From: Amaurobius ferox
Taxonomy: Eukaryota > Arthropoda > Arachnida > Araneae > Amaurobiidae
Direction of reading: 5' to 3'
Assembly (NCBI GenBank): GCA_951213105.1
Contig: OX578138.1
Location: 89,275,914 to 89,339,913, forward strand
Length of the DNA stretch: 64,000 nucleotides
The notes beneath the pieces were generated by a model that was given only the letters and a program-made list of their open reading frames with translations, was not told where the DNA came from and did not search any database. The position numbers were made by a program, and so were the translations under genes. Positions 46,026 to 58,678 of the stretch are shown piece by piece. Position 1 is the first letter of the stretch. Each line of letters starts with the position of its first letter.

Positions 46026-47337
46026 TAACACTTTACAGCAAAGTGGAAAAGTGTTTATGACTTTGTTCAGTATGTCTGTCTGTCTGTCTGTCTGTCTGTC
46101 CGTTAGCACGATAACTGCCGTAAAAATGACTTAATCAAAATGAAATTTTAGTATGTTGTTCAGACGGTCTGCACGACCTATGGGAATATAAATGAATAAT
46201 ATCACTCAATTAGTTCTGGATTTAACCCGGGTTGAAACAATGAAGTACATTGAGCCCTATGGGACCTAATTCTTCAAACATTTTTTAAGCGGATTTAAAA
46301 TTCACAAATTGCTTCGAAAATTTCAGGTAATATTCAAATTGTTCCATAAAATATATAAAAAAAATCAGCGAAATATATTCAGTAGTTTTTAAAATGAAAA
46401 TTAAACTAGTATTTACACCTCTTATGAAGCCCTCACGTGAATATGATATGAAAAGATCACATGACCCACTTCAAAATGATATATCACATCCATATTGTCT
46501 TAAAATCGTAATTTTTAAAGTTATATTTAATTCATATTGACAGTTGTATCCGTCCTAAAACCACTTTATTTTTGCTTAAATTATGTGCATCTACATACTA
46601 AAACAACGCAATTACAATATATTTGAGTTTAAATGATCATCCAAATTTGATTATTTCTACAACGAAGCCTATTTTTCACTTATGTAAAATGTAAACAGCA
46701 AAATATGTAGAATGAGTTGCATTAGAATTGCTGTATTTCTTTAACACAAAATTATTTAGCCCATGGGGTCTGCATAGCTGATATGAATGAAATATTCTTT
46801 AATTTTACAAAGAGAAGGACGATTTTTTTCCATGAAGTTTTAAGCATACAGTTTAATTACTTGTAGCTCCATGGTCTTAATTTTTAAATAAAATAAATTA
46901 TTATAGTATTGTGATGAATGAAATGAATGGGAAAATGGTAGGAATGAAATGCTGGTTTATAGAGAGATCCAGGCGTGTTATTTTTTCTATGACGTCATTT
47001 GAATGAATTTCAGTTGTTTTCGATGAAGTTTTCAAATATAATAAATTTTCGTAGTATTATGATAGTTTTAAAAATATTACCGAGGAATGTATCGCATTTT
47101 CAAGATGTTTAAACAAGGCAATTTATATTTCAATGCCGTCATTTGAATGAAGTTCATTTTTTTCGATGAAGGTTTAAGTTTCCAATCATAATAACTGAAT
47201 GTAGTATTATGATAAGTTTTAAAATATTACTTAGGAATGTATTGCATTTTAGATATGTTTAAATAAAATTGCATTGAAGTTGGAAACTGTTTCATAATCA
47301 ATGCTTTAAGCATGATTGATCTTTCTTGTTTAAATAT
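46026..47337 (+). mobile_element. Helentron-like family C copy, full length
   Basis: It starts with the palindrome AACACTTTAC...AAAAGTGTT, followed by TATGACTTTGTTCAGTATG, a TCTG repeat and CCGTTAGCACGATAACTG, as in the 5' blocks of DINE-1-type elements. It ends with a hairpin AATCAATGCTTTAAGCATGA plus TTGATCTTTCTTGTTT. Near 46900-47250 the GAATGTAT(C/T)GCATTTT block occurs more than once. No coding. Confidence 0.7.
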
Positions 47338-47799
47338 AGCGAGATAAACATTAATACACGCATATTTTAATGTAGTATACATACATGTACATTATGAGTG
47401 ACGTTATAATATATAAAGAATTATATGGCTGAAAATCACTGCTCTATCAATTGAACTTACTTTTGAAATTTCAGTTAACTAAGCTTAGCATTCGTCAAAT
47501 AAAGATTGCATTAATCGAAATTTTAAGTTTTACTAATCGAAATTTAGGTGATAATCATTAGTCTCGCTAAATCAAATATTGCACTAATCCAACGAAGATT
47601 GCTGTATCCATCAACTTATAATAAATACATTATCTTGTTAAATTTACAAGATAATTTCTAAATAGTATAATATAAATGAAAAATCTTCAAAAATGAGCAT
47701 CTTAATTTGAAGAACTAGTTTCAAATCCAATCTTTTTCATTTGACTATCATATAATTTGAAATTGCCTTTACTAAATTAAGTTATTTAACTACATTTTT
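47338..47799. other. No feature seen
   Basis: AT-rich spacer between family C and family B elements. Confidence 0.4.
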
Positions 47800-48372
47800 A
47801 CTTTCCCTGCAATATAGTCCAATGTATAGGGAAAGTATTGGAATCATGCCGAAAATCGTAACTCGACTTTTTGATGGGTCTACACGTTCTGGGACCTCTA
47901 GATCACGGAAACACTACTTTTGCGTGACAGCTGTATGTTGGTCTGTCTGTGCAATGAATGCGTCCTCTCTAACTCACAATCTAATAGACAAAATTTCATA
48001 AAATTTGGTAGGTAAGTCACTTGTGAGAGACTCTGGTGCCGATTAGATTTTGGTACGATTCGGGATAAAAGAGCCTGCCCCTTTTTGCGAAATGGTCCAA
48101 ACCCAGAATAAGTCCAACTCTATTACTCTAGTAGTAACCGTTCTTGGTATATTTGAGTTTTTTCGTATTTTCGCTGCACCACCTTTGAAAATAAGTCCAG
48201 TTACCAAATGAAAACAAAAATTGAATTAAAAGTGCAAATTCAGTGTATGTTGAAGTAATTATGACTGTTATTTTGTGTAAGTAAACTCAATTTAATGAAT
48301 TAATGAAGAAATAAAGAGAAAGTGAATATGAGTCGCAGGGAAAACCATGTGGTGCCAACAATATATTTGAGA
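47800..48372 (+). mobile_element. Helentron-like family B copy
   Basis: It starts ACTTTCCCTGCAATATAG...TATAGGGAAAGT, then ATTGGAATCATGCCGAAAAT, TTGATGGGTCTACACG, GGTCTGTCTGTG and GGTACGATTCGGGATAAAAG, and ends CAGGGAAAACCATGTGGTGC. Typical, short, probably near complete. Confidence 0.7.
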
Positions 48373-48917
48373 GTTTATTTTACTTTCAAACGTGGCATAA
48401 GTGTAGAAAAAACAAATCAAAATCACAAATAGATTTCTGAGACAATGATAAAGTATCTGATAAGGTGTTTTTTTTTCTTTGTCACCAATCAGCTCAATTA
48501 CTGTATATTGGAATTCTTGGTTATAAGGTTCATGAATGAATATTTAGCGTAAGAGCTTGCTAAATAGGAGAGACGTATATCAAATCTCGTTGCCACTAAG
48601 AATTCATGATTGTATTTTCTTGATATAAAAATCTGTGGTCAGTTATTTGAAAGTATATTTCCCTCATATTTTTATCAATAATACATATTTATCTATAAAG
48701 ACCACCTACAATAATGATAACAATTTTTATGTATTATTCTAAGCGGTAATTTACTATATATTGAATTAATACAGTCTGAAAATATTATCATATGAATCTT
48801 AACAAGAAAATATTTTATATATTTTGGAGTCAGCATTAGTCCAATATTTTGGAATATTTTGCCATCCCATTAAAAATGGGCGAAATGATCGCATAAACAA
48901 GTAACCAGTTATTAAAA
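48373..48917. other. No feature seen
   Basis: AT-rich spacer. Confidence 0.4.
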
Positions 48918-49537
48918 AAAATCTGATGTGAGCAGCACATGATTTTCCCTGGAGACTCATATTCACCTTCTCTTTACTTCTTCAATATTTCATTAAATTG
49001 AGTTTAATTGCAGAAAATAACATCCATAAATATTTTAAATTACACTGAATTTGAATTTTTAATTCATATTTTAAATTCAATTTTCATTTTCATTTGGTAA
49101 CTGGGTTTCTTTTCAAAGTTGGTACTGCGAAAAGGAAAAAGAACTTATATATATCGAGAACGACTAGTCTTTGAGTAATGGGGTTCGTCTTATACAGCAG
49201 GTTCTTCGTATATTTTTCATCTTCCTTATATTTTTATTGGAATTTTTTTTAAAATGCAGGTTCTTCGTTTTATTCGAAAATTCGAACAGCACCAGGGTCA
49301 CCCACACGAGACTTACCTACCGAATTTTATGAAATTCGGTCACTTAGATTTTCAGTTAGAACTTATACATATATTGCACAGACAGACAGACACACACACA
49401 TACACAGACGCCACGCTAACAGTTTATTCGTGTTCCAGAGGCCCCAAAATGCGTAGTTCCGTCGAAAACACGAAATGCGATTTTCGGCATGATCCCAATA
49501 CTTTCCCTATACATTGCGAATTATTGCAAGGAAAGTA
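48918..49537 (-). mobile_element. Helentron-like family B copy
   Basis: It begins at an A-run with TCTGATGTGAGCAGCACATG (reversed 3' stem-loop) and ends with the palindrome ACTTTCCTTGCAATAATTCG...TATAGGGAAAGT. The 94-codon frame at 49254 is incidental. Confidence 0.7.
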
Positions 49538-49727
49538 AAAATATGATATTCAATATGCCAAGAAAAATGAGTAATGCTTGGTCACATTCTTAAAATTATT
49601 AAAATTGCTATTATGAACTTGGCAGCAAAAAAGTAATTAGCCATATTATTACTTACTTGTGCAGCAATTTCTACAGTTACTTCTTAATTCACCCATTAAA
49701 ATTATAAAATAAAATTTAATAACATAG

Positions 49728-50689
49728 AAAAATCAATTATGCAAAAAACATTGATTATGAAACACTTTACAACTGAAATGCAATTTTATTTAAACATCTC
49801 TAAAATGTGATACATACAGCGGTGATAATTTTTTAATTTTCATAAGACTACAATAATTTATTTTACTTGAAAACATAACTTCATCGAAAAAAATAACTTT
49901 ATTCAAATGAAGTCATGGAAATATAAATCGTCTGGTTCTCTATGTAAAATCAATGAATATTTCATTCATATCACTTTTATTCTAATAATTTTACGTAACA
50001 CTAAATAATTTTGCGTAAACAATATTCAACAATTGACCGTAAAATCATTTGTTTACATTCTACATCCAATAAAATTAGGTTTCGTCGTAGAAATAATCAC
50101 AGTTTCTTAATCATTTAAACTCAATATTGCAATTGCCCTGCCACGGAATATAGATACACAGCAAATACGCAAAAATACAGCGGTTTTAGGACGGATGCAA
50201 CAATAAATTTAAATTTAAAAAAACATTAAAAATCATGATTTTTACTCTGGTGGATTCCATAAAACAGCCATACTCTATTTTGAAGTGAGCCACGTGATAT
50301 TTTCATATTATATAGGCACAATTATTATTTTAATTTTTATTTAAAACACTAGCAAACATATTTTGCTGAAGTTTTTTTTATATATTTTATGGGATAGTTT
50401 GAATAGGTCCCAAAGTTTTCGAAGCAATTTGTGAATTTTAAATTCGCTTAAATTTTTTTTGAAAAATTAGGTTCCACATTTCATGTTTTCAACCCGGGTT
50501 CAATTGAAAGTAATTGTGTGACACTATTTGTTTACTTTCCCGTATGTACCATAGACCGTCTCAAAAACATACTAAAATTCCATTATGATAAATTCATTTT
50601 TACGGCAGTTATCGTGCGAATGGACAGACACGCAGACAGAATGAATGAACAAAGTCATAAACACTTTTCGACTGTGTTGTAAAGTGTTA
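49728..50689 (-). mobile_element. Helentron-like family C copy
   Basis: It begins (inverted 3' hairpin) AATCAATTATGCAAAAAACA and ends with TAACTGCCGT-type, CTGTCTG-type and AACACTTTAC.. blocks at 50690-50560, matching 46026-47337 in inverse orientation. Confidence 0.7.
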
Positions 50690-52487
50690 AAAATCGTTCT
50701 TAAACATATACTGTTGTCAGAAATATCAAACCCAAAATTGATTTAAATTGAATACTTTCTCCGACTGCTGCCGCCCAAAACGTTAAAATTTTAAAATAAA
50801 AACACGCATCTAAAATGTTAATACCATAAAAGATACCAGACGATAGAATGCTTCTAGAAAAATAACGTATTTTAAATTGTAAGCACTTCTTTCAAAGAAT
50901 AAACACAGAAAAGCTTCTCAAATATGTATTTGCCATCCAAAAGAAACAAGGAGACAGTCTGAAAAGTAACAATTTAAATGGAAATTCCGATGCAAAGGAC
51001 GTGTCTTACCCTTTTAACCCATTTTGTCAGTCATTGCAGCTGCAGGGTCATTAATCAGCCTCTTCGAGATCCAGTTTCAAAACTATCCTTTGTGAATTCT
51101 CCCCATCTTCTGCTAACGATAGTTAAAAAAAATATGATGTATGCAAAATATGACTTTCTCTACAACAAGGAAGCAAATAGACCTCATTTTTTCTTTCTTT
51201 TTTTGCAAGTAATAATTTCAGTTTTGTACGAAAAAACACATGGTGTCGATATGCCCTTATAATTACATGAAATTTTCAGTTTTAAAAATCACTTCAGCAT
51301 TTGACGATTTGGCGCATTTTACAAAGGCGCCAGGTTGCCAAACTTCCAAAAACTCATATCTCAAAATCGGGAAGAGAAATGGTGTCTATTGTATTGGATT
51401 TGCCTTTAAAAATTACGTTTAGAACACGCATTTCATTAAAGCAGATAAGTATAATCATTCTTGCATTTCATAATTAATATATTTATGAAGGACATCTATA
51501 TATTTATATATTAAAGTACAGACCGTCTTTACATTTATTTATTTATGTATCTATTTTTTGTGAATAGCATCTATGGTTGGGATTTTTAGCGACAAAACGG
51601 AGTGATACAAAAAATGTGAACACTTCGGACGACACCGAATTACAAATTTATAAAAATAATATTCTGAATTACTTTTTAAAATAAATCTTCAAAATGTAGC
51701 TCTCCGAGCCGCGATAAGCCCAAAGGTATACCAATTCAGAAAGTTTCTCTCACATCACACGCCAAACGTCGTTTTATCGCCAGTTCTGGTACACTATTTT
51801 TGCAACTCCTGCAAGCGGAGAGAAGCGGAATTCCTCAAGCGGAGAGAAAGACGATTGTTTTTAATCCGCGATATTGTTCACGGAGACAGATTAGATACAT
51901 TTGTATCCCATTATTTAAATCATGTTTTATGCACATTTTGGTTTTAAAGTAATACTATGAAAATACATGTATTTAAGAACTTTTTGTACTGCACGCAGAT
52001 TGTTTGCAATGAGTGTAAGAAATGTTCCACCCACATATATAATTTATTATTTGAATAAAACGTTTATATGCGAGATTTTGGAGTAAATATATTCGTAGGA
52101 TCCGTATGTTGTTCAATACTTATATTGTACAACAATCAGTGACGAAAATTGAAGATTATTTAAAAGGAGGGAATATTTGTCATTTTAAAAATGCAAAATT
52201 TGTGACATTTTAAGGAAATTTGCTTGACATTTTCGGTTTGTGGGAGCAATAAATATTACTTTTCTGACATACCTAATATAATGCATCGTATTTCAAGGCA
52301 GACTTTTCAAAGTTTTTCGGAACCCTTGGGATTCCGCGACGTGATAGTTTCATGCAAATTGTCTTAAATTTAAAAACGTGTAAAATTTTGATGCATAATT
52401 TGGACAACAGGTGATATTTCTTATTTTGGGGTTCCACCATCAAATTAAATTTCAAAAGGGTTTCGTGACAAAATGAATTTGAAAAAT
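50690..52487. other. No gene recognised
   Basis: Mostly AT-rich. The stretch 51690-51860 is a little richer in G+C, with a GCAAGCGGAGAGAA/TCAAGCGGAGAGAA duplication. Frames at 50978 and 51240 resemble nothing I know. Confidence 0.35.
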
Positions 52488-53310
52488 ACTGATATAATGT
52501 ATAGGGAAAGTATTATGACGAGGTTGAAAACTCGAATTCTGCTTTGTGTTTTCGACGGTAGAGCTTGTTTCAAACATCCCTGAAATCGAATCGAATGTTT
52601 TTAAAGTGATATCTGTGTGTGCATGTATATTAATGTATGTAGTATGTGCATGTATATTAGTGTGTGTATGTGTATTAGTGTGTGTGCATGTATATTAGTG
52701 TGTGCGTCCTTGAGTCAGTAGATGCGATATCTAACGAACGGATGGAACGTTTCAAACAAAAAAAATTCGATTATTACAATCAGTGAATACTGGAAGACTA
52801 TTGATTTTATAAGCAATCGAATATTTGGAAACCAGCTCCAAACTTTCGAATGAAATTTTGAAAAACATCATAAAAAATCAGAACCTTTAATATTGTTACA
52901 TAAAATATCATTTTTTATTTAATTTTTTATTAGAAAATGAATGACATAAACTTTGGGATAATAGCATGAACCATTCTTGATATATTGTACGTTTTTCAAA
53001 TAAATTTTAGAAAATACATGAAATTAAAACAGTACTAACTACCGTAATATGTTTCCATTCCATGTACAATATTATGTGACAACGGTGTTAGCATCATTCT
53101 GGTAGGTTTTATTCACGAGACACTGTTTCACAATAATTTTGTATTTTGACATCAAACAATTCGTCAAATGTAATTTATTAGTTTGTCTGTCTGTCTGTAA
53201 TGCTTGTCGATAAATTAACAAAATATCGTCAACTTGACATTTTATTTAAAATGTTTCCAAATTGGCAAAAATGACATTAAATTAATAAAAATGATATCAA
53301 ATTGATGAAT
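52488..53310 (+). mobile_element. Helentron-like family A copy, diverged
   Basis: TAATGTATAGGGAAAGTATT, ATGACGAGG, CGACGGTAGAGCTTGTTTCA, TG/AT repeats (52610-52700), AAACTTTGGGATAATAGCAT and ATGTTTCCAAATTGGCAAAA in family order; the 3' end is eroded. Confidence 0.6.
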
Positions 53311-53786
53311 ATTCTTGAAAAATGAAGTTTAATTTATTTGATAATTCCTATCATTTTGGGGAAATTAATACTCTTGATTTAAGAGATATTGAGTGACCTC
53401 AAGGTACAAGGGTAAAACGAAAACACATTCTTGCACAAAACATAGATAAAAACTTACCCCATCCAAAAAATTAATAATGCAGGTTGCAAACAAAAGTAAT
53501 AGTCTAAATTTTGGTGAGCAATTTAACAAAGTGTCTGTCTGGAAATTTAATTTGCTAGAAAATATGTTAATGCCTAAACGGAATATGCTGCAGAGCCTTA
53601 GTTAAAAAAATTTTAATGAATTTATACTTTTAAATTGTTTTAATTTTATATATTTTATTATTAAATAAAATAATTTTAAATGTTGTTAGAAAATAAATAA
53701 AAATATTTCCTAATTTAAATATGGTAAACAAATGTTAAAATTAAATGCACTTTACATTTTAAAATTCTCTGGCTAATTACATTTCC
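53311..53786. other. No feature seen
   Basis: AT-rich spacer left of the SINE. Confidence 0.4.
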
Positions 53787-53801
53787 AGCAAGTTACGTAT
53801 G

Positions 53802-54089
53802 TTGTTGTTGTTGAGACCCAGACCATTCGACCCACCAGAAAGGTGTAAGGTAACTGTTTGGATAGCCAGAAAGTGCCACCCAATTTAGACCAAAACCCAG
53901 GGGAGGAGGCATCCACAGGGACCGTACCCTCCTTCCCTACCACCAACCTCTCGGAAGGACTTACGGACTCACATGTTTAACGTGATCGTATATCGCGTGA
54001 ACACGGCAGCAGTTTTGGTAGTGACGGGAATCGAACCCGGGCCTACCGAGTGCAATTCCCATGCGCTAACCACTCGGCTACCGCGCCGC
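53802..54089 (-). mobile_element. Full-length tRNA-derived SINE with 15-bp target duplication
   Basis: On the minus strand it starts GCGGCGCGGTAGCCGAGTGG (A-box TAGCCGAGTGG) and has GGTTCGATTCC (B-box) about 40 bases on. Then comes a 200-bp body and a (CAA)n-type tail (GTTGTTGTTG on the plus strand). It is flanked by AGCAAGTTACGTATG (53787-53801) and AGCAAGTCACGTATG (54090-54104). The head resembles a serine/leucine-type tRNA. It would be transcribed by RNA polymerase III and mobilised by a LINE. Confidence 0.9.
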
Positions 54090-54104
54090 AGCAAGTCACG
54101 TATG

Positions 54105-54192
54105 TGAAATCGTTCATTCAAATTAGTAATATATTATATTTATACCGTAGAATGTAGGATCTCATTAATTTGACATTTATGGATTTTTTTTG

Positions 54193-54231
<39 letters not shown>

Positions 54232-54326
54232 AAAAAAGTTTGAAAGCCAATGAAAGAAAAGTGAGAAGCTGTAACTCGGAAAACCTAACTTTCTAACAAA
54301 CTTACAAAATAAAGGTATAAATCAGC

Positions 54327-54364
<38 letters not shown>

Positions 54365-55130
54365 TATCATTATTATTAAATAGGTAACATGAAAATATTG
54401 TAGGCTCATTTTTAATCATTTATAACAAAGAAATAAGCTATAAAAAAACTGAAACCACAATATTTTCAATTGGATTTAAATTCTGGAAAATTATGACTGA
54501 AAAATGACAAAAAATATAACAAAGTTAACTAGATATTGGATTAAAATGTTTGGGGATAAAATCCGTCATCAATATTTACTCTGTCAGCATAACAAATTTA
54601 AAGATAAATATTTCACCATATATACTATTACTGATTTTTATATTCAATATAACTTAAAACTATTTAATGCATTATCATCACTGTACACCTTTAATTTATT
54701 TAGATAAGCATGGGCCATATTTCTGAGACAGTTAATAAATATTTCAAAAGTAAACATTACTGTTCACATACATATATGCTGTGTTTAGCAATTCTTTTTA
54801 TAACAGTTTTTATGGATATATATATATACTTTCAGTAACAGTATTTATTTATGAACAAACTATGGAAAATACTTGTCAAATGTGTTAAAGACAAAGTTAA
54901 AAAATACTATTTTTTGTAATTGTGGAATATGCAATTTATTTTAAGAGAAAAAAAAAATAAAGATTGGATTTTGGTTTCCCAAATTTTCAGCATTTTTATT
55001 TTTTCCCTAAAGGAGATGCAAGTTCCAAATAAAGCTTTAAACTATGTTAGTTTTATTTAGCATTTTGCTAAAAGAAATCTTATTTTGCTAATACATGTTC
55101 TAACATTAAGCAACAGGTTTCCGGTTTTCC
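54105..55130. other. AT-rich sequence with short (TA)n tracts
   Basis: TA tracts at 54197-54229 and 54327-54363; otherwise nothing recognised. Confidence 0.45.
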
Positions 55131-55462
55131 CTAATTGTAATTTTGTACCAAATTTCGTTCGAATCGCTTCATTCGTTCGTGAGATATCATCTCCACAGAT
55201 TTACTGACACACTCACGCACTCACTAATTTTTCTAATTTTTTTTTCTCTAATTTTTATTTTATACTAAATTTCATTCGAATCGCTTTATTCGTTCGGGAG
55301 ATATCATCTCCACAGACTTACCGACACACACTCGTACGCACACACATCAAACACATACATGCATGACTTTAAAAACGTCTGATTCGTGATCAAGGTTGCT
55401 TGAAAGGTGCTCTCCCGACAAAAACTGGAATTCAAATTTTCGCCCATATATATGAAAGTAAA
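55131..55462 (-). mobile_element. Helentron-like family A fragment with duplicated block
   Basis: The block ACCAAATTTCGTTCGAATCG...GAGATATCATCTCCACAGA occurs twice about 120 bp apart (55147 and 55265). It is followed by the CACACA tract and CTCCCGACAAAAACTGGAAT, ending near ATATATGAAAGTAAA. Confidence 0.6.
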
Positions 55463-55599
55463 AATCAATCCATTGCCTTAGAGCTATAACTTTAACAAAG
55501 TATTCAGTTATGACTTGAACGTAAATGAGAAGTCTTTCATGCATTAAATTAATCAAATCCGAAGTATATTGAATCATTCATTCACATTTTTTTGCACTT

Positions 55600-55852
55600 G
55601 TACCCGCGCCCACCCTCCTCCACGTTATAGAAGAGGAGAAATATCACGTGTTTTGCTCCGAAATAACCTTGAGAAGGAATGTCTCTCCGCTCGTCACGTG
55701 ATACATTTGGCGATCGCTCCGAAAGCCAGCCAATATCCGCGTGTAATGGTGAGCGGAGGGGCTGGCTTGGTATACACACTGGCCGCTCGCCTCCGAGCCA
55801 GTGTTTCTTCATTTTTCTAATTCTCACTCGAAATATGTAGCGAACTATAAAA
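55600..55852 (+). promoter_or_regulatory. GC-rich segment with E-boxes and a TATA-like site
   Basis: A 210-bp G+C- and CpG-rich segment with two CACGTG cores (ATCACGTGTT near 55645 and GTCACGTGAT near 55695), followed by ACTATAAAAGATATATA at about 55839. A second AACTATAAAAGATA lies near 56271, so that site may belong to a small repeat. No downstream gene is recognised. Promoter role is a guess. Confidence 0.25.
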
Positions 55853-56076
55853 GATATATATAAACAGTAAAAGGCAAAAATTTATACTAGAAAATTTAAT
55901 ATTAAAATATATATTTATTATTTAAAAGAGTTCTTATAGTTTTCGGGTAATCGCCTTGTCAAATTGAAGAAGATTGAAAATATTCCGTTTTCCCAGATTG
56001 CATGGCTTATATCTAAAAATCTAAAAGAGCTAGCTTTGAATAATAAGCAAGAATTTGAAGCTCATTAAAGTTCAAA

Positions 56077-56168
56077 TGTATATGATTGGAGTGTATATGA
56101 TTGGAGTGTATATGAATGGAGTGTACATGATTGGAGTGTATATGATTCAAGTGTATATGATTGGATAT
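56077..56168. repeat. Minisatellite, 15-bp unit
   Basis: About six tandem copies of GTGTATATGATTGGA with minor changes. Confidence 0.9.
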
Positions 56169-56384
56169 AATATCGTGCTCTATTTTTCCGAAAAAAGAAC
56201 ATTTAAAATGTACCTAATAGAAGGAGAGTTATTTTTTTTTCATTGTTTTCACTTTCACACGAAATATCTTTAAAACTATAAAAGATAAAACTAAATAGTA
56301 AAGGACAAAATATGCATAAAGACATTTAGTTTATAATTCAATATTTTTATAAATTTAGTTTATAATATATATATATAAGTTATA

Positions 56385-56530
56385 TAAGTTTTCAAATATA
56401 ATAAATCTCTGTAGTATTGAGATAGTATTAAAAATATCAACTCTGAATATTTCACATTTTAGAGATGTATTTCAGTTGGAAAGTATTTCATAATCACTTC
56501 TTTATGCATGGCTGATTTTTCTTGTTTTTC
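56385..56530 (+). mobile_element. Helentron-like family C, 3' fragment
   Basis: GTAGTATTGAGATAGTATTA, TTCACATTTTAGAGATGT and CTTTATGCATGGCTGATTTT plus TCTTGTTTT, i.e. the family's 3' hairpin end only. Confidence 0.5.
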
Positions 56531-56771
56531 CTTAACAGCTAATATTTTGTGAATGAGTAAAGCATCAATAACATATACTCTGCCAAAGTGTATATATAAA
56601 ATATATTTATGTATTACACTCTAAAATAAAAAAATCGACGCACCAAGAAAAATTATCCAAATGCGACAAAATTTAGTACGTGTAATGTGGATGTACAGAA
56701 AAAGAAATGATTAGAGTTTCAGAACAATTGGGTGATTTATTTCACTAAAAGATCTACACAAAGTGAGCACG

Positions 56772-58304
56772 TCAATATGGCGTTGGTCTACCTCTGACCT
56801 TGACACAAGCTGTTACTCTACCTGGCATTGATGCATACAGTTGCCGCATGGTATTCTGACGGATGTAGTTCAAAATGGCTTCCAACTGACGAGCTAATTC
56901 GTCTACATTCTGGGATGGGGGCAGGCGAAGCACAATCTCGGCCCAAATGTGCTCAATATGCGAGAGATCTGGGGATCTGCTGTGCTGTGATGGTGCCACG
57001 GAGGACTATCAAAGGGGTCCGGCTATCAAACTTAATGGTACCTCAGATCATAATTCCCAGTAATCGGACCGTGTGGTGTATGACAGTAAGAGCAGGGTCC
57101 TGACGATAGGGCTGTCTCCAGACATGTCTGCGCTGGTCGTCGGGACTCAAAGTTCGAAACGAGACTCATCACTGAAGACAATTTGTTCCCAATCCGAACA
57201 ATCCCACATTGATCGGGTCCGGCACAATTGAAATCGCTGTTGATGGTGCATACTGGTCAGTGGTTGGCGGCGTAATAGGCGCCGCGAATGTAGATTCCGC
57301 TTCCATAGTCTTCAACTAATGGTCTGGGTTATCACTTCCGTGTTTGTCACACGTTGGATGGTTGATAACGACGAATCTCGTGCTGTCACAGCTGCTGTGA
57401 CAATTGCTCTATCTTTCCGTTCTATCATCGCTCTAGACCAGTGTTTCCCAACCTTTTTTGTGCCATGCCCCACCTAAGCCTTTCTAAAATTCTTATGCCC
57501 CCATGTAACATATACATAATTTTTAATATTCAAAAATTGAATTGTTCACTAAAGAAACTTAAATGATAGGTTTTAGGAAGAAATCACTAGGAAATTGTTG
57601 AGGAAACACGGTAAATAAATTTTCAAAACATATAATGGAGAACTGAAATTCAAGTACGAAATCATTTTAATGAAAGATTTTTCTATATTTTAATTATTAG
57701 TAATTATTTATTATTTAAATTTAGTGAGATTCTTGCGCTTGCTGCAAATAGATTTTATGTTAGGTTCCAATTTAGTTAGCTTTAGTCTCAAGTCTCCCCG
57801 TTGTGTTATATCCAGCAAATCATTTATGGAAACGATAACAAGATGGAAACCGTAGCAATAGTTTTCTTGGCAACGGTAACAATAACGGATGGAAATGGTA
57901 ACAATAGTTCCATCAAGATGGAAACGGTAACAATAGTTTTCTTGCACATTTGGTATCTTAAACTCTGCATCTTAATTGCATCTTATTAATTCTCTGCATC
58001 TTTATTTCATCTTAAACTCTGGACCAGTCCATTTTCGAATTGTCTCCCTAAACAATCAAATTGCCCCCCTGTGGGGCGTGGGCCCCACATTGGGAAACAC
58101 TGCTCCAGACCGTCCATTGCGTACTTGACGCTGAAATCTGCCATTCAGGACCTATTCCTGCCAACATCGTCTAATTGCTATATCACGCCTACCCAAAGGC
58201 CGAGCGATACTTTGATGTGCCCATCCAACCAGCAGTCCGACCGCAAGTCCTTTTTCAAACTCCTTCATGTGCTCTCAGTTGCCACGAATTCGCTGGCGAG
58301 GCAT
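56772..58304 (-). pseudogene. Tc1-type transposase, interrupted and internally deleted
   Basis: Reads from 58304 (MPRQRIRGN, stop, EHMKEFEKGL...RRDIAIRRCWQE), an N-terminal helix-turn-helix as in Tc1-like elements. After the insertion (57438 downwards) it continues with DCSDWEQIVFSDESRFEL near 57190 (first Asp) and QDPALTVIHHTVRLLGIM. It then jumps from RGT..TAQ straight to RSPDLSHIEHIWAE near 56960 (third acidic position) and a normal C-terminus (RQLYASMPGRVTACVK). About 180 bp with the second Asp is missing between them, and stop codons are present. Inactive. Confidence 0.8.
57439..58102 (-). mobile_element. hAT-type non-autonomous element, 664 bp
   Basis: The termini CAGTGTTTCCCAACC and TTGGGAAACACTG are inverted. 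The flanks CTCTAGAC (57431-57438) and CTCCAGAC (58103-58110) are an 8-bp target duplication with one mismatch, diagnostic of hAT. Inside, the minus frame near 57800-57711 ends DLRLKLTKLEPNIKSICSKR, like the C-terminus of hAT/ZBED-type transposases. It is therefore a deletion derivative of a coding element. A minisatellite built on GATGGAAACGGTAACAATAG lies at 57829-57945. Confidence 0.85.
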
Positions 58305-58547
58305 TGTTACAATCAAGGTACATAAACGTAATCGAAATCCACTGCACATTTTGTTCCTGAAAGCGAGGTTCGCTCTTTATATACACTACCCTCGTACTCA
58401 GTTTTAAAGCGTTGTAGTTCCGATTATTCATTCATTGGCTTCGAATTAGTGATCGTTTGCATATTCGGTCGACAGGTTTTTTCATGTACAGTTTCATTAC
58501 TATCGGATTATTTTACGGGGTGTGTCGATTTTTTTGTCTTCAAGTAT

Positions 58548-58550
58548 ATA

Positions 58551-58586
<36 letters not shown>

Positions 58587-58626
58587 TGTGTGTCTATATA
58601 TATATATATATATACAGATATATTTA

Positions 58627-58676
<50 letters not shown>
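58548..58676. repeat. (TA)n array
   Basis: TA repeats with TG interruptions, directly next to the right end of the Tc1-type element. Confidence 0.9.

Positions 58677-58678
<2 letters not shown>

Larger units (their letters stand above)
56617..58544 (-). mobile_element. Tc1-type element carrying a hAT-type insertion
   Basis: The left CACTCTAAAATAAAAAAATC GACG and right CGATTTTTTTGTCTTCAAG are imperfect inverted repeats of about 28 bp, with TA on both flanks. The element encodes a transposase relic on the minus strand. A 664-bp element with its own 8-bp duplication sits inside (57439-58102). Without the insertion the element is about 1.25 kb. Confidence 0.75.

Noticed and set aside
53802..54089. 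A functional tRNA gene
   Set aside because: The tRNA-like head carries A and B boxes but is fused to a 200-bp body with a CAA tail and target duplications: a SINE.
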